Origin: Tyto alba
Lineage: Eukaryota > Chordata > Aves > Strigiformes > Tytonidae
Length of the DNA stretch: 64,000 nt
Assembly (NCBI RefSeq): GCF_018691265.1
Contig: NW_024881303.1
Coordinates: 14,005,777 to 14,069,776, forward strand
Reading direction: 5' to 3'
The translations under genes were made by a program, and so were the position numbers. The notes beneath the pieces are model-generated. The model did not search any database, was not told the DNA's origin, and was given only the letters and a program-made list of their open reading frames with translations. Shown here one piece after another: positions 27,601 to 39,062 of the stretch. Position 1 is the stretch's first letter. Every line of letters starts with the position of its first letter.

Positions 27601-29822
27601 GGAAGAATATCTGTTTCATGAGAAATGCAAACAATTAAAAAGATCACAAAATACCTTAGATTTGTATAAAACAGAAACTGAGCCTCTCATCCTGCTATTA
27701 TAGTAAATTTTACACACTGTATGTTCTTTCTACAGTGTCTCTCACTTGCCTTGCCTTTGCTTTTTAGATGTTTGTTCATATATAACTGTAAGCAAGAGAA
27801 AACAACAGGCTTTACCTTAAACCAGTAATGTAACTAGATATGGCTCAAATCATGCAGAAATTGAAACCATCTTGGGAATCTGGGAAAATCTGCTTTCGGT
27901 GTTACAGCTATTATACCCATTCAATTGTTTCAGTCTGAGATTCAGGAAAATTTCCCTATTTGTGCCAATCATAAGAATAAATTTCACTGTATCATTGCTT
28001 AAAGTTAGCTATCTTTTCAGAACTTGCTTGGCTCGATAAAGATATTAAACCTGATAAATGCTTTCCCAGCTGGGGTCTTTTCTTTCTTTCTTTTTTATTT
28101 TTTTTTTCCCCATAAAATTGGCTATGTTTCCTGCCATTCAGCATATTCTTGTCAGAACATGAATACTTTGTTTCTAAAATTTTTACCTTTACATCTAATA
28201 AATTGTATTTTAATGATTCACTGTTATATACCTACTACTACATCTCAGATAATCCCATCATAAACCAGGTATTATTGCTCCTGTCTAAAAATAATAAATC
28301 CTCTCAAAACCAGTCAACTGTTTTATGTGTATCTGATGAATCAAAGTACACACTGAGCAGGAGTTCTGCTAGGTTTAGGAGGGTTTCAGGATGTCACCCC
28401 ATCTTTCAAGTAGAAATAAGTAGAGTTTTTTCAGAATTATGATTTGCTGAATGAGAATAACTTTGATTTTAGATGCCTTGACCACTTGGGCTTTTTTCTT
28501 GTTTTATATGAAGTTACAGCTATGTTTTACTATCCAAAGCATTAGGTGGAGCACGTATGTAGACTGTTTCTGTAAAGCTCATTAGAATAGCTTTGATTTT
28601 AATGGAATGAATAATCCAATTCTGAAAGCAAAGAATTCAAGAATACAAACGTTACAAAGTGAACTGAAGAGGAAAAAGAGGCTGAGCTTGAAGTTAAGTT
28701 TATCCTTCGAAATTTTGCTGAACTGGGGCCCTACACAAGCTTCAGGCTGCCAAAACCTGCCAAACCATCCAGACCTGGATCCCAAAGCACATTTTGGCAT
28801 CTCAGACCAGCACTGGCTTCCATCTGAGGATCAAGATTTAGCCAGAATTTACATTTTGAACCCCAAATTTCCCCACATAGACAGGTCTAGTCACACAGGT
28901 ATATGCAGAAGCAACTTCATTTGAGGAGTCAGGTGCTTTGCCCCTACTTAATCTTCACAAAGCTATGACCCAAAGCAAGAAGGTACCTACATGAGGAAGC
29001 AGAAAACAAAGTTATTTGAGGCCATTATCCTTCATCTTTTTCCTCTTTTGTTAAGCAGTTTTCACCTATTACTGACTTAAACATCCCTGGCATTCCCATC
29101 ATCTTTGTACCCCTGCAGCCCCTCTTCCTCACAGAGGTCAAACTCTGCCCAGTGCAGCAGGATGTTGTAACCTCCCCTGATCTGGCTTAACTTGCATTAA
29201 CTGGACTTGCCCAGCATAGAGCAGCAGACTGGGAATTTTTATCCAAAACCATAGCTGGAGGACCTACTGTATGCTTTTTGTACAAATCCTAATGGTTATA
29301 TTTTTAGAGCAGCAGAAGACTTGTGATCAAATCTCTTCTCACTCTAAACAGTTTTGACACTGTAACTCCCACTTCACAGAAGAAAATCCAAGTTGCCAGG
29401 CTACAGGAAGGAAAACTGACCACTATTCTTTCCCAAGATGAGCAGATGAGTAGCAAAAGGCCAGAAGCAGAGCAAGTGAAAGGCGGTATGATGTGATAAC
29501 ATCATGAATGAGAACGTGGAGAAATGAGCAGCATGGGTTCAGATTCTCATTTCCCTAGATAATTTGGGGGTTTTATTCACCAAGTGAAATATAAAAACTA
29601 AATGATTGCATTAAATGGAGCTACATTAAATTTCTGAATTAGAATATATTATTTTAAGAGAATAGCTATAAGTGGTAATCTAAGTATAACTGTAACCACG
29701 CAATATGTGTAATTGAAATAGAGCACTATGTTGGCAAAACATTAGACTGTTTCCTAGGTCTAAGCTGCATGGATCAAGTAAGCAGCAATTGTAAAGCTTT
29801 TGCATTAACTTACTGAAGCTCC
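24651..29822. other. Non-coding sequence
   Basis: No gene is recognised. It contains the AT microsatellite at 27135-27158, the hairpin at 27181-27198 and T-rich runs at about 27403 and 28090-28108. Frames of 60 to 105 residues are scattered on both strands without conserved features. Confidence 0.45.
27135..27158. repeat. (AT)n microsatellite
   Basis: An uninterrupted run of about 12 AT units, followed by further AT-rich sequence with two cgat interruptions. Likely polymorphic in length. Confidence 0.9.
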
Positions 29823-29885
29823 TATCGCAGCTTGTAGAGGAGAAGACAGTCACACTTGTATCGCAGCTTGTAGAGGACAAGACAG
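29823..29885. repeat. 36-bp tandem duplication
   Basis: Copy 1 begins tatcgcagcttgtagagg at 29823 and copy 2 begins with the same bases at 29859. The second copy is partial (27 bp) and differs by one base (gagaagacag versus gacaagacag). No gene is associated with it. Confidence 0.9.
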
Positions 29886-30060
29886 ATAAATGTTTCTTGA
29901 AGAATGGCATGTTGTTCCCAACTCTCTTGTCTAATTAAAGTCCCAAAACATTATTCTGCTGAAGCTGATGGCATTACTCACTTGACATCAAAGGGAATCA
30001 AGATTTACCATTCTTTTATGAATAATTAATCATATGATTAAAAACAAGCAAGTCAATTCA

Positions 30061-30175
30061 CAGTGCATCACATGGTAGCACTCTTGACTCTAGGTGATGT
30101 CAGACTCCTGTTCAGGTCCCACCTAAAGCCAAGAGCTCAATACTGAGGTTACAGTAGCTGAGCCAAGTTACAGTC
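30061..30175 (+). mobile_element. Possible MIR-like tRNA-derived SINE head
   Basis: A degenerate A-box-like stretch (tggtagcactcttg) and a B-box-like stretch (gttcaggtccc) are spaced as in a tRNA-derived promoter, preceded by gatgtcagactcctg as in the MIR core. A separate patch at about 30283-30386 (cagataagaattgaggc, later ggatccccaggtcc) resembles the reverse complement of MIR/L2 tails. Divergence is high, so this is tentative. Confidence 0.3.
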
Positions 30176-31230
30176 ACCTCTGGAGATACCAGCTCTGACT
30201 GGAACCTCATCCTGCTGTGCAGTTGGCAACCATGTTAGAAGGCTGAGTAGCTTACAGACTAAATAGATGAGAATAAAAGATCTCCGTTGTGCAGATAAGA
30301 ATTGAGGCAAGTGCAGACTGGCTCACCTGACTACTCACAGTCGAGCCCCAGTAAAGCAAGGGAAGGATCCCCAGGTCCATCGCTGCAAATCCATAGAGAC
30401 TATTTGGGTGCAGATGGCATTTTGACATTCAGGATAAAAATTTTGTTTGAATTTCCTGGATTTATGCTGTCTTAATTCACCTCTAAAAAAAAAAAGATAA
30501 AACAACAAAGTGGAAAACCTCATCTCGCTAAACTTTGTGCCTAATTCTTTTCTTTGTCAGAGAGTATAACTGAAGCTAGCTTACAAGCAGGGCAGAAGTT
30601 CCTTATTAGTGAAAGAACTGTGAAAAATTAGGGATCACACCAGAGTCTGGGAAGTCTTTTCTCCCAAATAAGTGGGAAAATGGGGAAAGAGCCATAAATT
30701 ACTATAATATTAATTGATTAACATTCTCCAGATGAAATACTGAACAGTAACATCTCTAGCAGCTCTATGGCCAGGGATTGTGGTAGAAAGTAAATCAAGT
30801 AAGATAAAATTTTATTTCTCCATAAAATATATTATATCTTGGATTATTGGCAAGGAAATATTTTTGCACAGTTTATTTGGAGTTGCTGCTCTATAGATAT
30901 CTGCTACTTCAGTCATAGTAAGTTAACTCTCAATGACAGCTCCTGTGTGAAACCAAACCCTAGACTGTATTTTGTATCTTAATGAGGATTCTTTCACAAA
31001 ATATTCCATTTTGGATAATGATATATTATCAACAAATACACTAGAAAGGACAGATGGGAAGATAGTCAACTGTCTAAATCAGAAGATTTTCAAAGTGCAG
31101 TAAACAAATTATTAAGCGCAGTTCTCTGGCTTAATGCCAACCTATACTATAAGGAATTGGTCAAGAAGTGGATCATGAAAAGCTTTTTGGGAGCAGCTAA
31201 ATTCTACAGCTGTGGTCTTTGTTTTTCTAG
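30176..31230 (+). other. Sequence just upstream of the first BEGAIN-like exon (intron end)
   Basis: The last 20 bases, tgtggtctttgtttttctag, form a good polypyrimidine tract and acceptor. The rest is AT-rich without a recognisable exon. The second half of the possible MIR/L2-like patch lies at about 30283-30386. The short start exon expected for this gene was not found here. Confidence 0.5.
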
Positions 31231-31392
31231 TACTTTGCAAGAACAGAAGGGGGAATTACGAAAGCGTCTATCGTACACTACCCATAAGCTGGAAATGCTT
31301 GAAACGGAATTTGATTCTACACGTCAGTATCTTGAAATAGAATTGAGACGTGCTCAGGAGGAACTTGAAAAAGTAACTGAAAAACTGAGAAG
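31231..31392 (+). CDS. BEGAIN: Internal coding exon of BEGAIN or a BEGAIN-like gene (coiled-coil part 1)
   Basis: The exon is 162 bp. A pyrimidine-rich tract ending in tttttctag precedes it and the donor gttagt follows it. Its first base completes a codon begun in the previous exon, and its last two bases (AG) begin an Arg codon, so it enters and leaves in the same phase. The translation contains LQEQKGELRKRLSYTTHKLE, then ETEFDSTRQYLEIELRRAQE and EELEKVTEKLRR, a charged heptad-patterned coiled coil. I recognise this as the N-terminal region of BEGAIN, a synaptic scaffold-associated protein known to bind the guanylate kinase domain of PSD-95/SAP90. Family knowledge says this coiled coil starts within a few residues of the initiator Met in the main isoform, so the start exon should be short and upstream. 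I could not find it. A frame opens upstream at 31157, but the stretch before 31231 looks like intron. TJAP1 is the next nearest relative I know and fits clearly worse. The exon is near certain; ortholog versus BEGAIN-like paralogue is less so. Confidence 0.87.
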
Positions 31393-34300
31393 GTTAGTAA
31401 CTAACTTTTTGAAATAAACAGAGCTATTAGGAATTTACAAGTGGCTGTGTTAAAGACATATGTAAGTAAAAATATAAGCATATAGTCTCAAATATACATA
31501 ATTTATTATTTATTGATTACACATTGTGTTTTCACATTGAATATATATATTTCACTTATCTGAATATATATTACATACCACATGAAGTTATTTACATGTG
31601 ATATGTAAGATTTCCTTGTACTGAAAGTAAATATGAAAATAGAAATTTACCTATATAGGTGCATATATGACATAGTTTATGTATAGGCATACATGTGGGT
31701 TAGTGTCACATTGTGTTACACATTCAAAGGTTATAAACACACTACATATATATACTTATACTACTTACACAGATAAATGTTTTTTAATTAGTTTTGCATA
31801 TTTTTTGTTGTTGCTCTCCATTGCACTGATATAAGAGAATAGAATTTTGCCCTTCATCACTCAAAGCTGAGACTATGTTTAAGTCAAATAATATTATGAC
31901 ATTTCACATTATGCTATAGAAAATCATTCACTTTTTAGTCCCAAGTAGAATAGAATGATACTGAAAATCTATTTTAAATTGTTGAAACTGTGGTATGGTG
32001 CTATTGCAAATCAGGAGCCCAGTTAATGTTAATGACGAATTATAATAACCATGCACTCCTGACATTCATGGCACTGATTAAAATGGTCTGTAATCTAACT
32101 TTAAATTTAACAGTGATTCTTAACATCCTTTTTTTTATTTGTTTGCAAAACTTCTAAACCTACAATTACCCATTTATGAAGGAATCCATTTGCATTTCTT
32201 GTGAGGATTTCCTAAACTGATGTAGATAATTAAACTGTTTGATTCAGTTCATTGAATGAGTTAAAACAAAATTCAGAACAAATCATTCCAGGGCTATACC
32301 CAAAGAAATAATTTTCATTCTTTGCAGAAGGCAAAATACAAACCAAAACAAAGCCAGAAACCACCAACAGAGTCAACCAAACCATTTTATGCAAATTTTA
32401 AATAGAATCAGGCTGTAAGACCTCAAATTAGGAAACATCCTAGTATTATTTTATAACTTTAATGTTTCCCTAACTGTGGAGGCTTCTTAAAAGAAGGCTA
32501 AAATAAGCAGATATCATGATGATCTAAAAATCTACACACATCTGTCAAGAGCAGTCTTGAGGTTCTCCATATTGTTTTATTGCCAATGATATTTTGATTA
32601 TTACTTCACTTGGAACAGAGCTATTGAAAGTATCTTCACTCTTGACGTAGATTTTGCTCCAATACATTAAAGGACAGGGGATGCTGGTACTCTTCTCTTG
32701 AAGCATTATTTCAGACACAGCTGCCATAAATCAGCAGAGGGGCTGACCATCTCACTTCTGTTGAAACAAAGGGGTTTCCTCACTTCTGTTGAAACAAAGG
32801 GGTCAGTAGGAAGCCTTTTATCAACTTCATTGGGCACTGATGAGTTAGGCATCCTTCAAAACTCAGGCCAGGCAGTCTTTCTTTGCTCATGGCAAAGTCT
32901 AGTGCACATACCTGAACATCAGATTAGTAGAACTCACTTTTCAATATTCTGATGGAACTTTGTACCAAATAATGAAGGAAACTTATATTAAAATTATGTT
33001 TCAGGCAGGTGATTACTCCCCTGAAGACATATCATATTGGAAGCCCAAAATATTTTATGAGGTGAGCTTTAAAAATGTTTCTATTGAGAATAGCAAGGCA
33101 TACCACAAGTTGAGCAACTAGATTTCTCAACCTGGAGAAGGATAACAACTGAAACAAAACTGTCATCCAAAAGCGTGTCAGCAACATGTCACAGAGGAAA
33201 ATCAGTGTGAGAAAAACAGGGAACCAGAATTAGTTTCAGTAATGTGTCTCTTGCTTTATTCACTGCACAGGGAGAGAAATACCAGCCTCTCCTAATAAAT
33301 ACACCCTGTGTAACAAGATCCCACTTGAGTAGTAGAGAACATTTGTGTTATTAAACTTCGATTACTGTAAAGTGCAGAATTTTTCCATGAGGCCGAATGG
33401 CCATCCTTTTCTACTCCTTTCTGAAAACTTTATTGTCTTAATTTATCCTGAATTACCTATGTTGCTGCTCTCTTACCCAAGCAAGGAGATTGCTTATGTA
33501 GCTTGATGGTCAAGTTTTCAATCTCTCTACAAACATTTAGAGGTAGCCTTTTCCTTTTTTCCCAGTGGGAGCAAATGCAAGGGGGTGCTGAATAGGTTTT
33601 AAAATATTAACTGTAAAGCACAGGTTCAGCTTGGAAAAGTGACTGAGATTGGAGATTTCATATACTTCACAGTGGTCCCCTATCTGATGTGATTAGCATG
33701 TCTATTTTAAGTTAAAATTAAAAAAAAAAAAAAAAAAAATACCAGTCTTGGAACCAAAACTGGACTCCGAAGTTCATGTTGGGTTTCCTCTTTGAGACTC
33801 TACCCTGGGTAGCAACTTGGCGAGGTCCCCATCCTAGCTTTTACCAGAAAGTAGAGTTATTTTAAGATACAAGAAATAAATCCATACAAGCATATATTTA
33901 GCGCTGAGATTATCCCTCACCAAAAGCAAGACATTTCACAGACAGAAGGGGTGTTCTGAACAGGAATCCTGTAGCTATGTTAGCTGTGGAATAAATGGGG
34001 GTAAAAAATCTCGTTTTCATAAGGAGATTGGTGTAACTTGTGATAACAGAGAGGGGAAAGGTTTTTTGAACAAGAAGTTACTATTTTAGCAGTTGCTCTT
34101 CAAAGCTAAATTGCACCCTGAATGAAATTCTCTTCTTTAGAGAAAGTCAGCCCAAGCCTGTGTTTTTCTTTAGATATATTTCATGGCCTTAAGAGGGCTT
34201 GAGACTGAGTAGATGCAAAGAAACAGAGGCTTTTGTAGACTCCCTCTTTAGTGGTGATCTGCAGTCTTAGAGAGGAGTGTTAGAGCACAGACACCTGATG

Positions 34301-37300
34301 TTCAATATGGTCAGAATATTTTTCATTAGGCCCTAATTTGGTCAAGAATATAAATATGCATTTGATGCATGCACATGTATGTACCTGGAGGCACATGGGT
34401 ATCACCTAATAATCTGAACAACACAAAAAGACATCAAAAAAAGATAAGTTATCAATTCACATGAGTTTACTCTTATAGCAGTTTCACAGCGTAGTGAAGC
34501 TGACCTACTCTCTGCTTTATTTAGAAAGAAGCCAGATTTATAGCATTAAAATGTTTCATACTTCACAATGTTCAGTCTATCTGGATGGGTGTATTCTGCA
34601 AGCAGGGTTAAGTTACCATTTGCTCATCTGATCATTTTCAAATTTGAATAATTTTCCCTACTTCTCCTTTTATTTGATAGTGTTGCCCGAAGATTGAGTG
34701 GATTACTCTGTTCCTCTTTTATCCCTTTAATACTTCTTCCATATATTTCTGGGTCCATTTCTCTCCTTGCCACCCACATTTGCTGACACTTCTTTTGGCA
34801 CAGTGGATTTCTAATTTGGGTTTTATGCATATATGTGCATGTGTATGTGCTTGTGTGTGTGTGTACGTGTTTGTGCTTATTTTGACTACCTTCACATACT
34901 GTTCTCAATAGAAACACTTTTTGAAGCTCAGCTTCCTACTTACTGTGGATTTTTTGTTTAGATTGGATTTGATTTTACTCGGAGGTGGTCAATTTTTTCA
35001 GTGCAAAATGAATGTGTTAGGGAACCACAGTTTGTGGGCTACTTTCCCCTAAACATACAACAGAGGAAAATTTGATGGACAAAGACAAAAGAATTTACAC
35101 AGAGAAGCAGATTGTGTTAAACTCTTGCAAAAACCTACTACTATCTATGGCATGGAAGTCTTGCCATCCAAGAGCAACTATATTAATGGTAACCAACCTT
35201 TCAGTCATCTGTATCAAGAGAAAAAGTGTCAACAGAAGTTGAGGAGCAAACCAAGTGATGCATAGTCACCATCATAAACCAGATATCCAAGTAGCAATTA
35301 CTGCTGGTTTTATTCATTATCTCAAAGTTATGGAAAGGGAACCTTCAGGGTCTACCTTGTGCTCTCCACATAGGTCTACACTGAAGAACAGACTGGTGTA
35401 CAGAGACACCTGAGCTAGGAAAACCCTGAACCAATAACTTTTTTCACCTTTTCTTTCAGGAATTTATGCAGATGCTTTTGAACCCATGCAAGCTTTTAGG
35501 AGGTTGCAGTTTCTAAAAGTTTACATTGGTTTTACACCACCTCTACTCAAGCCACAAGTTGTCTGAGTGCAAAGCAAGTTCAACCTGTTCCATTTTGCTA
35601 TACAAGAGAAAAACTGTAGACCATGACAGAGAAGGTACTGGGGTGCTTCTGGTCTCAGACAGCAGGAGCTATCTTATTTTTCTAAATCCTTGTTCCCCGC
35701 ACCACATCACACAACCTTACCAGCAAAACATAACTATGTTTGTGCTGAGTAGCTGCTTACAGGCAAAGCCAGTTTAAGCCTCTTTGCTTCCACTGGCTTA
35801 CCAAGATCATCTCTGCCTTCTTCTGTGCCATGAAAAGCTGTGTACAGGGTACCCTGAGATTTCTCTCTGCTGTGTTGACAGCTAAATAGCTATAAAAATC
35901 CCAAGTATACCTAGAGTTGCACAAATAAATGTCTATACAGAGGCTTAGTGGCAAATGCTGTGTCTATCAGGAGCATGAAGAATGCAGAGGCCCATAAACT
36001 TCAGTCAGTCCTTTAAATAACTTGGACATTTACACAATGGCACTGTGAGAACCGGTGATTAGTGATCAAACCATAGGTTAGTACAAGTCTCACAGATTTT
36101 CAGCCCATCTGGGCCACTTAACAAACATTCCTTACCACAGATCCTCCTTACAGGGAGGAAATCTCTGCTCAGCAGCTCTGTAAAACATACGTGACACTGA
36201 AACTTTCCCTGGGCTTGCAATGTATGTTTGAAACTGCTGCCCTGAGTCTGCACTGACCCTGGGTACCCCGGAGAGTTTTACCCATGAGGATGTCATTATT
36301 TATGCCTACAGAGCAAATGCCCTCGGAACAGACCCCCCTCTCCCAGGTTCATGTGGCAGATGTTATGGTATTACTGGGAGCCCCAGCTGGAGCTCTGAAT
36401 GCCTCAAAAGGGGCACCGTGAGCTGCTGGCCTGGCCCTGAATGGAGAATTCTGATCATTTAACTGGAAAGAAAATCTCCATGGCAACAGAAATAGGGAGA
36501 GACCTGAACCATTGTCACTCCACTGCCAGGAAGGGGTGGGCTGGACCCCTTGATTCGTAGTCATGGCATGGTTCAAATGCAGATCTTCATTCCAGTTTCA
36601 ACAGCCACTCCTAACCATACGATAAACCAGAGAGACTTCTTTAATCCCAGTCCCTTCCTGGTAATCATCATGGAAACTACACCCAGATCCAGGCTTCTCA
36701 GAGGAAGCGGCTTTCTGCTGAATTGCATCTGAGTTCACTATTACAGTGAACGCACTTGCACATTACCTAAAAACAACTTGCTACTGAAAATACTTTGACT
36801 TATTGACCTAAGATTCTCAGTATAAACATACAGGTGTATTCAGACAAACTTTTCACAGCTGAGATTCTAACATTTGTTTTACATTTGTTATATATCTGCT
36901 GAGGTGATACATACAAACAAGAACAAGGAGCTACCCTCCTTTCCTTCTGTGAAGGGAAAGGCACAGCTACTACCAAAATAGCAATGTTTTTCCCACAGGC
37001 TGCGCAGTTTGTTCATTACAATGCCAAGGTTGCCATTTAAGGAACCTAAAGATGTACAGACTGAAACTTTTCTTTGGTGTATCGCTCTGGAATAAGCAGG
37101 GAAGCTTTATTTTATGAATCTATTCAGTCCCTCAGTGCTGATAATAAATAACCACCTTTTCCAGGCTAAGCTATCTAAATGTGTTTCCTGAAGAAGGAGG
37201 ATGTTTAGCTCTTGAAAATAGGCAATTCCTTGAATTTCTGTTGAAAGTAGGAATATTCTCTTCTAAGTCATGTGGTGATGCCCACCCGTTGCTTTTGGTA

Positions 37301-37731
37301 CAGTCATTATGTTTCTGCTGTGGTTTTCCTTATTAAGAGAGCTCCATAAGTCTTCTGTACTGTCCAAGCATACAGCTCAAGCTTCCACTCAAATATATTA
37401 TTCCTGAGCCTGACGTAAAGCTACAATCTCTTTGTGCAAATTCCCAATCTCCGATGCATGTCTGCACGCAAATGCAGAATGGCAAACATATTTTCACTTC
37501 CTGATGGAATTTTCTGCTAAATATAGTAAGCAAACATGACAAAGAAGTTTGCTTAGGAAGTAGGTGGTAATTACATTTCAAAGGCAACCACTGACTGGCA
37601 ACGGGAGTGATAAAGAAATAGATTTCAAGTAGTGCAAGCCAAGACTTTGTACTGATGTGAAAATTACAGGTAAAAAAAAAAAAAACACAAAAACCAATGC
37701 ATTCAATTATATTATATCATATTTGTTTTAG
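31393..37731 (+). other. Intron between the two BEGAIN-like exons
   Basis: This 6,339-bp interval begins gttagt and ends with a pyrimidine-rich tttgttttag. The first 400 bases are very AT-rich with many atatat and acatat runs (about 31480-31770). It contains a 24-bp direct duplication at 32751-32802, an A tract at about 33719-33739 and a TG-rich stretch at about 34830-34870. I see no further exon, RNA gene or recognisable full-length transposon in it. Confidence 0.8.
32751..32802. repeat. 24-bp direct repeat, period 28
   Basis: The first 20 bases of the unit, ctcacttctgttgaaacaaa, followed by gggg occur at 32751-32774 and again, identically, at 32779-32802, separated by 4 bp. The exact identity suggests a recent slippage duplication within the intron. 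Confidence 0.9.
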
Positions 37732-37798
37732 GATACAAAACAATTACCTAGCCTTACAAAGAATTAATCAGGATCTGGAGGATAAACTTTACAGAATG
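37732..37798 (+). CDS. BEGAIN: Next internal coding exon of BEGAIN or a BEGAIN-like gene (coiled-coil part 2)
   Basis: The exon is 67 bp, with acceptor atttgttttag just before it and a strong donor gtaagt directly after an ATG (Met) codon. Its first base G completes the Arg codon left open by the exon at 31231-31392. The remaining 66 bases encode 22 residues, IQNNYLALQRINQDLEDKLY plus RM. This continues the BEGAIN coiled coil without a gap, and the phase match across a 6.3 kb intron is strong independent support. The exon ends in phase 0. In BEGAIN the following residues continue the coiled coil from a Gly-Gln-His-Tyr segment; I looked for that downstream and did not find it before 64000. At 67 bp the exon is too short to stand out as an open frame. 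Compared with what I remember of mammalian BEGAIN, the changes here are conservative (Ser to Asn, Met to Leu, Glu to Asp). Confidence 0.87.
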
Positions 37799-38660
37799 GT
37801 AAGTTATCATAAGTGATTTTTTTTTTTAATATTAAATGTGTTTTTATGATTCTAAAGTCACAGGACAAATGTATATGTAGCTATAACAAAGAAACCCTCA
37901 TGTTCCAAATGCAGTGTGATTAAAAAAGATAGATAACTTTATCAGTATCATGATCTAGAGATCAAGCTGTGCATGATGGCACAGCTCCATCAATTTAAAT
38001 GGATATTGCATTGGATGATGACCTGGCTGAGTAAATTGTACCTTTAAAATAATTCTGATTAATTTAGTTAATAACTTCATGGGTTTTAAATATTTATGTT
38101 TTCATTAAGTAACAAATTTAAATATGGAAATCCAAGGTTTTCTCATACTATTTAGATACTTTCACTCAGCTTTTAATAAGTGATTTAATAGAGCTTGGAT
38201 GGTCTGACTTTTACATGCTGTCATAACTATCAATCTCAGTGCATTAATTTCCGATCTGCATGTGTCTGCAACCACAGTGACAATGCCACTGTCACAGGCC
38301 AATTAATAACTGAGTGAGGAAATCAATGCACCATTTACGGGCTCCACATCTAGGACTAATATGGCAAGACACAGCACCACTCATTCAAAATAGTTTGAAA
38401 ATGTTAAAAAGAAATGGCAATATCTTTAGAGCCCTGGCTCATAGCTAATGCTGCTCGGACATCATACTCACTGTTAGGAGAAAATTTACAGAGAAATGTG
38501 ACAGTAATGTTTAAAAAGGAAAGAATTGTTGGAGAATGGCTCAGAGACAAGGGTCCTGAGCCCACCGAGCAATTGAATGATCAGAGCCTGCTCTAGCTGC
38601 TGATGCTGGGCCTCACTAGGGTTTGCCTGCAGCTGCTCGCAGCTGCTGATACAGGAGGAA

Positions 38661-39062
38661 TGTCAAGGACGCTTCAGCCCTGTGTACCGTGGTGTGTCGA
38701 AAACAGGTTAAGGGGAATTAGGAATAGTAGTCTGAGAAACCTAGTGTTATGATAACGGTGGTCTGAGAAACATTGTGTTACGGTACTGTCGTGTATCGAA
38801 AACAAGTAAACAGGAATCAGAAATAATAGCATGAGAAACTTAGTGTTGTGAGAGGCTTGTGCTGTAAGCTAACTGCAGGTGGGTGGACCGTGCGAATACG
38901 ACCTTTGGAGCTTAAGCCAATCAGCTAGTGACTAGTAGGCATAATAATTATCGTTGTCTGTATAAATATATGTACCCTGGACCAATAAACAGACACACGT
39001 TGATTGATGCTCTATCACCCACACTGAACCCGTCTCCGCGTGTCGTTCGTCCGCGGCTCTGC
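38661..39062 (+). mobile_element. Retroviral LTR (alpharetrovirus/ERVK-like layout)
   Basis: About 400 bp ending near ctctgca. It holds a TATA box (tataaata, about 38961) and an AATAAA about 20 bases later (about 38984), followed by about 75 bp of CpG-rich R/U5-like sequence. This very short TATA-to-AATAAA spacing is typical of alpharetroviral LTRs. The start is uncertain: a TG at 38661 directly follows the purine run aggaggaa, which could be a polypurine tract, and another TG lies at 38681. The U3-like part holds an internal imperfect duplication (see separate entry). The flanks give no perfect target-site duplication (aggaa versus aagaa at best). No viral coding sequence is recognised beside it, so it is probably a solo or truncated LTR. 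End position is good to about 2 bases. Confidence 0.7.
38681..38858 (+). repeat. Internal imperfect repeats in the LTR U3
   Basis: A block running from gtgtcgaaaacagg to gtctgagaaacctagtgtta recurs as gtgtatcgaaaacaag through to catgagaaacttagtgtt about 120 bp later, with a further copy of gtctgagaaacattgtgtta between them. U3 repeats like these commonly hold enhancer sites; that role is inferred. Confidence 0.75.
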
